Source: VFMC01 sp046331225
GTDB taxonomy: Bacteria; Actinomycetota; Acidimicrobiia; Acidimicrobiales; Ilumatobacteraceae
Direction: 5' to 3'
NCBI GenBank assembly: GCA_046331225.1
Contig: JAXLRF010000002.1
Coordinates: 496,001-560,000, forward strand
Length of the DNA stretch: 64,000 nt
Shown here: positions 1 through 8,400 of the stretch, in pieces
Layout of the letters: each line of letters begins with the position of its first letter
Numbering within the stretch: the first letter of the stretch is position 1
Made by a program: the position numbers and the translations under genes
Notes under the pieces: generated by a model
Told to the model about the DNA's origin: nothing
The model's input: only the letters and a program-made list of their open reading frames with translations
The model's database searches: none

Positions 1-57
1 TACGGCGGCACGACCGAGGTGATGAAGACGATCATCGCCAAGTCCCTGGGACTCTGA
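1..57 (+). CDS. acyl-CoA dehydrogenase, C-terminal end (partial)
   Basis: Only the last 18 codons are in the window, ending in TGA. They read YGGTTEVMKTIIAKSLGL, the classic C-terminal signature of acyl-CoA dehydrogenases (YGGT-E-MK-II-R-LGL), where the YGGT segment lies near the FAD adenine. The enzyme would catalyse alpha,beta-desaturation of an acyl-CoA; chain specificity cannot be told from this tail. The next gene is convergent. Confidence 0.75.
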   Translation, partial: YGGTTEVMKTIIAKSLGL

Positions 58-81
58 TCGCGGTCGGTCACGCCGATCGGA

Positions 82-573
82 TCAGGGTTCCTCGTCCTCT
101 TCCCACACGCTGCTCGCACCGCTGTGGCCGGTGCGCACCACCGACACGGTGGCCACCACGCCGGCCACCACGCTGAGCGCCAGGAGCGCCGCGACGACCG
201 CCTTGGGGATGCTCGGCGCCTCCGCGTCGCCACGGGCACGCCGACGGGCGACGAGCACCCAGGCCAGCACCAGCACGAAGAAGACCCCGACGAACCACGG
301 CACCTGGTCGCCCATCTCGGCGTGGTCGTGGATCGCTCGGGTCAGGTCCATCCCGGTCGACTCGAACTGCTCCTCGAGCGCCTCACCGCTGTGCGTCGCG
401 AGCAGCGCACCGAGGAACCCGACGAACGCGACGATCGCGACGACGGGACCGAAGGGCCGCTGCCATCGTGGCCGCACGACCAGCGCCACGAGCGCGATCA
501 GCGCCACCGGGACCAGGACGACGGGAACGTGGACGAGGAGGGGGTGCGACGGCATGTCGCCGATGCGGTCCAT
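82..573 (-). CDS. DUF2231-type membrane protein
   Basis: A 163-aa protein with about four hydrophobic segments (roughly residues 16-37, 45-65, 95-112 and 128-150). It has the DUF2231 marks: HPLLVHVP near residue 10 in the family's HPxxVHFP position, an internal THSGEALEE, an IHDHAEMGD loop and a late RTGHSGASSVW. The family is membrane-embedded and of unknown role, often next to cytochromes or redox proteins. The ATG shares one base with the stop codon of the upstream cytochrome gene (TGATG), so I chose this start over a longer in-frame extension that would lie inside the cytochrome gene. The conserved histidines would suit heme or metal binding; that is inference. Confidence 0.7.
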   Translation of the reverse strand: MDRIGDMPSHPLLVHVPVVLVPVALIALVALVVRPRWQRPFGPVVAIVAFVGFLGALLATHSGEALEEQFESTGMDLTRAIHDHAEMGDQVPWFVGVFFVLVLAWVLVARRRARGDAEAPSIPKAVVAALLALSVVAGVVATVSVVRTGHSGASSVWEEDEEP

Positions 574-950
574 CACGCCACCCGCTTCAGGTAGTCCATC
601 AGCTGGTCGACCTGACCGCTGCTCAGCTTGCTGAAGCCGGGCATCTTGCCCTTGCCCGACTGGATCGTGAGCCGGAGCCGCTGGTCGCCGAGGCTCGCGA
701 GCTTCACCTGGTCGATCGCCGGCGAGTTGCCCTTGCCCTGCAGGTTCTTGCCGTGACAGCGGGCGCACGACTTGACGTAGAGCTGCTGCCCGGGCGACAT
801 GGCCGTGGTCTGCGTGGCACCGTCGGCGACCTGTGGCCCGTGATCACGGGCCTGGCAGCCGACCGCACCCAACGAGGCGGCGACGATGGCCGCGGCGGCG
901 AACCACCGCGTGCGCGAACTGGACGGCTCCGATCGGTCGTGGCGAGGCAT
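573..950 (-). CDS. lipoprotein c-type cytochrome
   Basis: A 125-aa protein with an N-terminal signal ending in a lipobox (SLGAVGC, Cys at about residue 32), so probably lipid-anchored on the outer face of the membrane. One heme-attachment motif, CARCH, lies near residue 62, with the class I cytochrome distal Met probably in GKGKMPGFSKLS and a C-terminal helix (SSGQVDQLMDYLKRV) typical of small soluble cytochrome c domains. It probably carries electrons to or from a membrane complex. It is translationally coupled to the DUF2231 gene downstream. Two strong palindromes precede the start (963-976 and 986-999) and suggest redox or metal control. Confidence 0.85.
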   Translation of the reverse strand: MPRHDRSEPSSSRTRWFAAAAIVAASLGAVGCQARDHGPQVADGATQTTAMSPGQQLYVKSCARCHGKNLQGKGNSPAIDQVKLASLGDQRLRLTIQSGKGKMPGFSKLSSGQVDQLMDYLKRVA

Positions 951-962
951 GCGCCCAGTGTG

Positions 963-976
963 TACCCCATGGGGTA
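963..976 (-). promoter_or_regulatory. perfect 14-bp palindrome, CsoR/CstR-like operator candidate
   Basis: TACCCCATGGGGTA is fully self-complementary and lies 13-26 bp upstream of the cytochrome start. Sites of the CsoR/CstR repressor family have the general form TACCC(C)-short gap-(G)GGGTA. No csoR-like gene is in the window, so the assignment rests on the motif alone. Confidence 0.4.
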
Positions 977-985
977 TTGCTCCCA

Positions 986-999
986 GGGACCTTGGTCCC
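986..999 (-). promoter_or_regulatory. GGGAC-N4-GTCCC palindrome, DosR/DevR-box-like
   Basis: GGGACCTTGGTCCC matches the core geometry of the mycobacterial DosR box (GGGAC, four bases, GTCCC). Its centre is about 42.5 bp from the cytochrome ATG, the usual activator position if the transcript is leaderless. This would suggest hypoxia or redox induction of the cytochrome operon. Confidence 0.4.
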
Positions 1000-1010
1000 C
1001 GGCGCGACGC

Positions 1011-1044
1011 GGTGTGACGGACGACCCAGGCCGTCCGTCACACC
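1011..1044 (-). terminator. 13-bp perfect stem-loop after the MMPL gene
   Basis: Arms 1011-1023 and 1032-1044 are perfectly complementary with an 8-nt loop. The hairpin sits 24 bp past the stop of the minus-strand MMPL gene. No T-tract follows, as is common for actinobacterial terminators. Confidence 0.6.
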
Positions 1045-1067
1045 ACCTCGCGAACCGGGCTCGACGT

Positions 1068-3236
1068 TCACCGAGCGTCGAGCAGCTCGGCCTCCGAGTC
1101 GAGCAGGGCGGCGAGCTCGGCGTCGACGTGCCGGGCGCCTTCGATGTCGACCCGGGGCAACACCCGGTCGAGCCAACGCGGCACCCACCAGTTGCGATCA
1201 CCGAGCAGCTCCATCGTCGAAGGCACCAGCACCATGCGCACCACGGTGGCGTCGAGCAGCACCGCCGAGGCGAGACCCAGACCGATCACCTTGATGAGCA
1301 CCTGGTCGGCCAGGACGAACGCCCCGAACACCGTCACCATGATCGCCGCGGCCGCGGTGATCACGCGTCCGGTCTGGGCGATGCCGGTGGCGACGGCCGA
1401 CGCGTTGTCGCCGGTGCGCTCGTACTCCTCGCGGATCCTCGAGAGCAGGAACACCTCGTAGTCCATCGACAGGCCGAACAGCAGGGCGAACATCATCATC
1501 GGCGCCCACGTCGGGATCGGGGTCGGCTCCTCGATGCCGAGCAGACCGCCGAGCCACCCGCCCCGCAGCGCCACGGCCATCACGCCGTACGACGCCCCGA
1601 TGGCGAGCAGGTTCATGAGGGCCGCCTTCAGCGCCACCAGCACCGACCGGAACACGATCAGCAGCAGCACGAACGACACACCGATCACGGCGGCGATGAA
1701 CCACGGCAGACGAGCGCTCATGAACTCGCTCTCGTCGACCTGCGTGGCCGTCAGGCCACCCACGTGCACGGCCTGGCCGGGCTCGACGACGGCGGGCACC
1801 ACACGGTCGCGGACGTCGTGGATGAGCTGCTCGGTGGCCTCCGACTGGGGCCCCGTGGCGGGGACCACCACGATTGCCGCGCTGGCGCCGTCGGCGCCGA
1901 CCATCGCCGGCAGCACGGCGGCCACACCCGGCGTGGCGTCGAGCTCGGTCGTCAGCCGGTCGAGCATCGAGGGGTCGCCCGCCGTGTCGACGGCGAGCAC
2001 GAGCGGACCGTTGCTGCCCGCACCGAAGGCCTCGGTGGCGGCATCGAAGGCACGACGGCTGGTCTGCTCGGTCGAGCCGTTGCCCGCATCGGGATAGCCG
2101 AACCGCAACTCGCCGAACGGCGACGCCACGGCCACGAGGGCGACGAGCGCGACGGTGCCGGTGACGAGCGGCCGGCGCTGCACGACGCGGCTCCAGCGCG
2201 CCCACACGCCCTGCTCGCCGCGGTCGCCACGCACGAAGGGCAGGCGCCAACGATCGATGCGATGCCCGGCCATGCCGAGCAGCGCCGGCAGCAGCGTCAT
2301 CGACGCCACCACCACGACGAGCACACCGCTCACGGTGACCGCTGCCGTGCCGTACAGGTACTCCATGCCCATGGCGCACAGGCCGAGCAGCGAGATCACG
2401 ACCGTGCCACCCGCGAACATCACGGCGCGACCCGACGTGGTGAGCGCCTCGGCCACGGCGTCCTCGACGCCACGACCTTCGGCCAGCGCGGTCCGGTAGC
2501 GCACCACGACGAACAGCGCGTAGTCGATGCCCACGCCGATGCCGATCATCGTCACCAGCTGCGGCGCCCATTCGGGCACCATGAACACGTGGTTCAGCAG
2601 CGAACCGACGCCCATCGCCACGCCGACGCCGAACAGGGCGACGACGAGCGGCAGGCCGGCGGCGACGATCGACCCGAACGCGATCAGCAGGATCACGAGC
2701 GCGGCGACCATGCCGATCTGCTCCGAACCGGCCTCACCGCTCTCGGCGTACTCGACGATCGCGCCGCCGGCCTCGACGGTGAGCGACGCGGTGTCGTGAT
2801 CGGCGGCGAGCTCGACGAGCGCCTCGCCGACCGCCTTGGGCAGCTTCTCGGTGGTGGTGTCGAACTGCACCGTGACGAGCGCGATCGTGCCGTCGGGCGA
2901 CACGGTCGGCGGGAGCACCCGCTGCACGTGCTCGATCGTGGTGGCCTGGTGGGTGAGGGCCGCGATCTGCAGGCCCACCTCGGCCCGCTCGATCCCGTCC
3001 GGGGCCACGAGCACCAGCTGGGCCGTGTCGCCGGCCATCTCCGGCAGCCGGTCGTGCAGGAAGGCGAACGCCTCGGCGGAGTCGCTGCCGGGGATCGTGT
3101 AGTCGGTGCGGTGCTCGCCACCCCAGAGGGATGCGGCCACCGACACGGCGACGAGGAGGAATGCCCACGAGGCCACCACCCAGCGGCGGCGGCGCACCAT
3201 CGTGCGGGCGAAACGATCGAGATCGAGCGAGCTCAT
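1068..3236 (-). CDS. MMPL/RND-family membrane transporter
   Basis: A 722-aa protein with the RND/MMPL plan: one TM helix, a large extracytoplasmic loop (about residues 40-170), a block of about five TM helices, then the whole arrangement repeated. Each half has the MMPL proton-relay type motif: GIGVGIDYALFVVVRY (D238-Y239) and FGLSMDYEVFLLSRI. Family members export lipids, siderophores or small hydrophobic molecules using the proton gradient. The length suits the short YdfJ-like MMPL subgroup. The start ATG overlaps the TGA of the hemerythrin gene (ATGA), so the two are co-translated. A longer reading frame runs upstream but only because this GC-rich frame stays open through the neighbours. 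Confidence 0.9.
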   Translation of the reverse strand: MSSLDLDRFARTMVRRRRWVVASWAFLLVAVSVAASLWGGEHRTDYTIPGSDSAEAFAFLHDRLPEMAGDTAQLVLVAPDGIERAEVGLQIAALTHQATTIEHVQRVLPPTVSPDGTIALVTVQFDTTTEKLPKAVGEALVELAADHDTASLTVEAGGAIVEYAESGEAGSEQIGMVAALVILLIAFGSIVAAGLPLVVALFGVGVAMGVGSLLNHVFMVPEWAPQLVTMIGIGVGIDYALFVVVRYRTALAEGRGVEDAVAEALTTSGRAVMFAGGTVVISLLGLCAMGMEYLYGTAAVTVSGVLVVVVASMTLLPALLGMAGHRIDRWRLPFVRGDRGEQGVWARWSRVVQRRPLVTGTVALVALVAVASPFGELRFGYPDAGNGSTEQTSRRAFDAATEAFGAGSNGPLVLAVDTAGDPSMLDRLTTELDATPGVAAVLPAMVGADGASAAIVVVPATGPQSEATEQLIHDVRDRVVPAVVEPGQAVHVGGLTATQVDESEFMSARLPWFIAAVIGVSFVLLLIVFRSVLVALKAALMNLLAIGASYGVMAVALRGGWLGGLLGIEEPTPIPTWAPMMMFALLFGLSMDYEVFLLSRIREEYERTGDNASAVATGIAQTGRVITAAAAIMVTVFGAFVLADQVLIKVIGLGLASAVLLDATVVRMVLVPSTMELLGDRNWWVPRWLDRVLPRVDIEGARHVDAELAALLDSEAELLDAR

Positions 3237-3937
3237 GACGCCACCTCGAACACGGGGCTCGGTGCACCGGCACCGAGGAAGAGGGCACGGTCGAGGCGGG
3301 CGTGGCGCGAGCGCGTGAGGCGGTACAGCACCTTGAGCGGCTTCGGGGCGCCGGCGAGGGTGTGCTCGCGGTCGGCCGGGCTCATCGCGTCGACGATGAA
3401 CGGCACGGTGAACGCGGCCTGCGCACCGAGTCCGATGGCCTCGACGGCGTGCTGCTCGAGCTCGGCGAACTCGGCCGGGTGGAACAGCCGCGAGAACATC
3501 GGCAGCACGTGGTCGTCCTCGAGGTCGAGGTGCTCGTCCATGTGCGTGGCCAGGCGGGCGAGCACGCGGACGGCTCGCGACGCGGCGCCGGGCCTGGTGA
3601 AGAACTCGATGTTGGCCGAGGCGTCGAGCATCAGCTCGTCGAGCACGTGGTGGTCGTCGGCCAGTTGGCCGGCGTACTCGGCGAACTGCGGCGAGCGGGC
3701 GCCGAGCGCCGGGAAGAACACGTCGTCCTCGACGGTGTGGTGCGCGTGCACCTCGCCGGCGAAGCCGTTCCAGTAGCGGCGCAGCGCGCGCACCCGGGGT
3801 GCGTCGTTGGGCGACATGTCGGCGGCCGCCACCGCCAGGCGGTGGGTGGCGGTGCGCAGGGCGTGGTGGACGCCGCGGTAGCCCGTGAGGTCGGGCAGGT
3901 CGGTCGCGGCGGTGAGGGCGGGGGTCGCAGTGGACAT
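3233..3937 (-). CDS. hemerythrin HHE-domain protein
   Basis: A 234-aa helical protein with the histidine/glutamate pattern of hemerythrin-like diiron proteins: HH at 24-25, HAHHTVEDDVFFP at about 64-76, HHVLDEL at about 94-100 and HMDEHLDLEDDHVLP at about 131-145. Such proteins bind a non-heme diiron centre and sense or carry O2, NO or ROS in the cytoplasm. A ribosome site AAGGAG stands 7 nt before the ATG. It is the first gene of a two-gene unit with the MMPL transporter; the functional link is unknown. Confidence 0.85.
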   Translation of the reverse strand: MSTATPALTAATDLPDLTGYRGVHHALRTATHRLAVAAADMSPNDAPRVRALRRYWNGFAGEVHAHHTVEDDVFFPALGARSPQFAEYAGQLADDHHVLDELMLDASANIEFFTRPGAASRAVRVLARLATHMDEHLDLEDDHVLPMFSRLFHPAEFAELEQHAVEAIGLGAQAAFTVPFIVDAMSPADREHTLAGAPKPLKVLYRLTRSRHARLDRALFLGAGAPSPVFEVAS

Positions 3938-4033
3938 GTGGTGTGCTCCTTCGGAGGGCCACGAGCCGTGGCCGGTGTGAGGAGCAGCGTGCGGTCGAGC
4001 GCTTGACGACGGCTTGCAGGCGACTTGCAGGCC

Positions 4034-5020
4034 TCAGTCGGGCAGGTGGCCGAGCAGTGCGGCGAGCGCTCGGCGGTAGGCGATGCCGGCGCGGTCGTGC
4101 TTCAGGTGCACCTGGGCTCGGGGGTCGAGGGGGAACTCGGGCGGGATCAGGTCGAGCATCGACCGGTCCTCGGCCTCGACGGCCAGTTCGAACTCGCGCA
4201 CCCGACCCGGGTCGGCCGGCTCGACCTCGGACCGCAGGACGGTGAAGTGCACGTCGGTGGTGCGGTCGTCGACGGGGCAGAGCGCCTTGAACAGCACGTG
4301 CACGCTGCCGTCGCTGTACGACAGCCGGCTCACCTGCGTGAACGGCAGCCACATCTCGGTGCGCGACGACCGCGAGCCCTGGGTGTCGGCTCCGGGCGAC
4401 TCGGCGACACCGATCGAGGGCGTCTCGATCACCACTCGGTGCTCGTCGACCGTGACGAGGTTCGGCGGCACCCTCGGATCCTGATCGCGGCCGAAGGTAC
4501 CGGTGTGCACGAACGCCACGTGCGTGACGTCGGTGTTGTTGTCGATCACCACCGGTGCGCTGGTCGCGTAGCGGATCACACCGATCGGGATCACCTGGAA
4601 CGCCGGGTCGTCGAACTCGGGCAGCTCGACCATCGGCGGGGACGGCTCGGGGTCGAACGAGGTCCACACCAACCCGTACCGCTCGCACACCGGCAGCACG
4701 TCGAGGCCCCAGGTGGCCGGGAGTTCGGCCTCGACCGCCAGCTGCGGCACGTGCACGGCTCGGCCGTCGCCGTCGAAGCCCCACCCGTGGTACGGGCAGG
4801 TGAGCAGGCCGTCGGTGGTGCAGCCGGCCGACAGCGGCGCCCAGCGGTGTGGACAGCGGTCGACCGCCGCTCGGACGCGGCCGTCGGGTGTGCGCCACAG
4901 CACGATCCCCGTGCCGAGCAGACGGCGCGCCGACGGCTGGTCGGTGACCTCGGCAGCGAAGGCGACCGGATGCCAGCACGACCGGAGTCGCGGTTCGGAC
5001 GTGAGCACGAGCAGCGCCAC
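4034..5020 (-). CDS. Rieske non-heme iron oxygenase, single-component type
   Basis: A 328-aa protein from a GTG start. The Rieske [2Fe-2S] ligands are CPH (C56, H58) and CPYHGW (C75, H78). The mononuclear iron site is DNNTDVTHVAFVH (H167, H172, with an Asp/Asn-rich bridge). The layout is that of VanA/Kst-type ring or demethylating monooxygenases, which need a separate reductase. None is adjacent. A second GTG 54 nt upstream is open but would leave only 17 bp to the divergent gene, so I prefer the inner one. Substrate unknown; lignin-type ethers, steroids or other ring compounds are possible. Confidence 0.8.
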   Translation of the reverse strand: MALLVLTSEPRLRSCWHPVAFAAEVTDQPSARRLLGTGIVLWRTPDGRVRAAVDRCPHRWAPLSAGCTTDGLLTCPYHGWGFDGDGRAVHVPQLAVEAELPATWGLDVLPVCERYGLVWTSFDPEPSPPMVELPEFDDPAFQVIPIGVIRYATSAPVVIDNNTDVTHVAFVHTGTFGRDQDPRVPPNLVTVDEHRVVIETPSIGVAESPGADTQGSRSSRTEMWLPFTQVSRLSYSDGSVHVLFKALCPVDDRTTDVHFTVLRSEVEPADPGRVREFELAVEAEDRSMLDLIPPEFPLDPRAQVHLKHDRAGIAYRRALAALLGHLPD

Positions 5021-5091
5021 CGAGCGATCGTAGCCACACCGTCGTCGCCGACCCGTTTGACGGATCGGCTCCACCGGGAACGATCAGCGCC

Positions 5092-5463
5092 ATGGCCAGG
5101 ACGCGTGTACACGACGACGAGGAGCGCCGTCTCTCGTCGGAGCTGCGCGCCATGGAGCGCCGCTACGAGGGGGTGGTGCAGCAGTTCCGCCTCGACGACC
5201 TGACCCGCAAGCTGGGCACGCGAGGCTCGATGGCCACCGCGCACAGCTGGAACGGTCTGTGCGGCGACCGGGTGACGATGTGGCTCGACGACGGCAGTGT
5301 GCTGAAGCTCAGCCTGTTCTGGCCGATCCGCCGGTCGATCGCCGCGCTGCGCCGGGTGGCGTGGTCGCCGAGCATCGGCTGGGTGGTCGACGTGCGCACC
5401 AGCGACGGCGACGAGCACCGGCTGTACGCGTGGCGCGTGCGCCTGCTGCGCCCGCAGGCCTGA
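5092..5463 (+). CDS. hypothetical protein, 123 aa
   Basis: Not recognised. The N-terminal third is charged and helical (DDEERRLSSELRAMERRYEG), then comes a beta-rich segment with a GDRVTMWLDDGSVLKLSLFW stretch and a second Trp/Arg-rich strand region. There is no signal peptide or TM helix. Codon use matches the neighbours. It is divergent from the Rieske oxygenase and convergent with the M4 protease, with only 4 bp between the stops. Confidence 0.6.
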   Translation: MARTRVHDDEERRLSSELRAMERRYEGVVQQFRLDDLTRKLGTRGSMATAHSWNGLCGDRVTMWLDDGSVLKLSLFWPIRRSIAALRRVAWSPSIGWVVDVRTSDGDEHRLYAWRVRLLRPQA

Positions 5464-5467
5464 CGGC

Positions 5468-8400
5468 TCAGCCGGGGAACCAGCCGTTGAGGTCGACCAC
5501 GAGGTGCGCCGAGGTCGACGAGAAGAAGCACAGTTCGCCGTCGGGCGACAGCTGCGCGACGACGGCGTTGGCCACGGTGTCGCCGGCCGCGAAGTTCACC
5601 GACGACACCTGCGGCCGGTCGCCGCACGGGTGGACGGTGACGAAGCCGGCCCGTGCCGGCTCGGTGACGGTGACGTTGAGGCTGACGGCACCGATCCCGT
5701 CGGCGGGTGTGAGCCCGACGATGTCGCTGATCCGCACCCGAACCGGCGCCGACGGCGTGACGGGGCCGGCCACCACCGTGCGGCGAGCGTCGGGCGACTG
5801 GCCGGGGCGGGTGTCGAAGATCCGCTCGGGGCCGGCGGGCTGGAAGGCTCCGGCCGCGGCGAACCAGCCGTTGACGTCGACGACGAGATGGGTGCTGGCC
5901 GAGGCGGCCACGCAGATGCGCCCGTCGGCCGACACCGGGGCGATGACGGCGTTGGCCACGGTCTGGCTGCGGCGGAAGTTGACCGAGCTCACGGGTGGCC
6001 GAGCGCCGCAGGGGTACACGGTCACGTAGCCGGCCGATGCCGGGTCGGTGACGGTGACGTTGAGCGAGATGGCCGCGATCCCCGATGCCGGCGTGATCCC
6101 GCCCGGCAGGTCGGCGACGGGCACCTCGAGCGGCGCGGTGGGCGACAGCCGCCCCACCGTCTCGAGCAGGGCGCCGGGCGACTCGCCGCGGGTGTCGAGC
6201 ACACGCGCCGGGTCGACCGCGTGGAACGACCCGCCGGCGGGCAGCCAGCCGGTGAGGTCGACCACGAGGTGCAGGGGCGTCGATGGCGCGAAGCACACGG
6301 TGCCGTCGGCCGACACGGGTGCGACCACGGCATTGGCCACGGTGGCACCGGCGGTGAAGTTCACCGACGAGACCAGCGACCGGTTGCCGCACGGGAACAC
6401 GGTGAGGTAGCCCGACGCGCCCGGCTCGGTGACGGTGACGTTGAGCGACACGGCGCCGACCCCGGTGGCGGGCGTGGCACCGGCCAGGTCGACCATGCGC
6501 ACCGTGAGCGGCGCCGAGGGCTCGACCGGTTGCTTCGGCACGCTCACGAGCGCAGCGGGCGACTCGCCGGGTCGCGTGTCGAACACGCGGGCGGGTGCGA
6601 CGGCCTCGAAACCCGACCCCGACACGGCCGGCGACGACGTCGTGGTGGCGGCCGCCGTGGTGACCGGTGCGGCCGTCGTGACGGTCGTGGCGGGCGCAGT
6701 CGTCGTGGGCGCGGTCGTCGACGAGGCCACCGTGGTCGGGCTCGCGGCGACACAGGTGTAGATCTCGACGTCGTCGAGCGCCCAGCCCGTGCCGGCGAAG
6801 GACGAATCGGTGGTGACCAGCCACTGGAACTGCACCGTCGACCCGGCGAGCGAGCCGAGGCGGTAGCGGGTCTCCTGGTAGCCGGGGCTGTCGCCGACGA
6901 ACATCGACTGGCCGGCGAACGCGTTGTCGTTGCCCGAGCCCGAACCGGTGAGCGCGCCGTTGGGCCCGTTCACGGTGGCGACCCCGGCGAGCGAGTCGAG
7001 GCGTTGGTACGCGCCGGCGCCGATCCGGTAGCGGACGAGGCCACCGTCCCACCACGTGCCCGAGCCCGAGTCGAACGAGAAGCTGTGGTCGAAGCGCAGG
7101 TAGGTGTCGGCCGAGGTGATGCTCACCGACGTGGGCATCGTGACCGAGCCCTGGCTCAGCACGCTCGGATCGGGCCCGAAGAGCGCCCGCGTGCCGCTCT
7201 GCGAGGTCTGGCTGGTGTACCCCCACGTCCCGGGCGCACCCGAGGTGGACGACGACGTCCAGCCGGTCGCGGTCTCCATGTCGTCACCGAACAGCGTCGT
7301 CTGGCGCACCTGTCCGGTCGGGCAGTCGGGGGCGGTGAGCCGGGCGCCGGCCACCGTGGGCGCGAGCGCCATCTCGGTCGCGTCGACCGCGAGCTGCACC
7401 TGGGTGCAGTCGCCCGACGTGATGCCGTGCTGGCCGACGAGGTTGGTGCACGCCTGGGGCAACGCGTGCGAGAGGTCGAGGTAGTCGCTGCCGGCGGTGA
7501 GCAGCGAGGTCTGTGCCTCGAGGTACACGTACGCCGTCTTCATGATGCCGAGCGCACCGACGGTGCGGCCGTTGAAGGTGCCACCGTCGGCCATCAAGAA
7601 CGCGGCCTTGTTGTTGACGCCGCTGTTGGTGTGCACGCCGTACTCGTCGGAGGACGACCCCCAGTAGTTCGGGCTGGTCATCCGGTCCGGGTCGCCGTAG
7701 GCGGGCGGGTTCGACATGCTGCGGATCGCGCCGATCGGCAGGTCCTCGCCGATCAGCCACGCGGCGCCGGGGGTGTCGTCGTCCCACGAGCTGTCGTACC
7801 ACTGGTCGAACAGCTCGCCGAACACGTCGGAGAGGCTCTCGTTGATGGCACCCGACTCGGCGTAGTACAGCAGCTTCGACTCGTACTGGGTGACGCCGTG
7901 GGTCAGCTCGTGCCCGACGACGTCGTCGGCCGACGCGTAGCCGGTGCCGTACATCATCTGCGTGCCGTTCCAGAAGGCGTTCTGGTACGGGCAGCTCGAG
8001 CCGGTGATGCAGAACCGCACGGTCGACAGCACGGTCATCCCGTTGCCGTCGATGCTGTTGCGACCCAGCGCGCCGTAGAACGACACCACCGCTTTCGACA
8101 GCTGATAGGCGCGCTCGACGTCGGACACGCCGGACGCCCCGGTGGCGTCCGACCGCACCACGGTGAGCGGGCTCGGACACGCGGCCTGTGCGTTCGAGCT
8201 GCGGACCGTCTGGGCGTTGTCGCACACCTGCGCGTCGGCGGCGTGCACCTGGCCGAAGGCGAGCACGATCGCACCGGTGTCGGCATCGACGAGCACGAAC
8301 CGGTCGACGTCGCCGGCGTCGGTGCGCACGTCGACGTGCCACACCAGTCGCGCACCGGGCAGCCCGGAGGCGCCGATGAGCGACGGGTCGTAGACGGTGA

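Noticed and set aside
468..3776. A 1102-codon plus-strand ORF opposite the cytochrome and MMPL genes
   Set aside because: Its product is His/Arg/Gly-rich low-complexity noise, the antisense shadow of real minus-strand genes in high-GC DNA.
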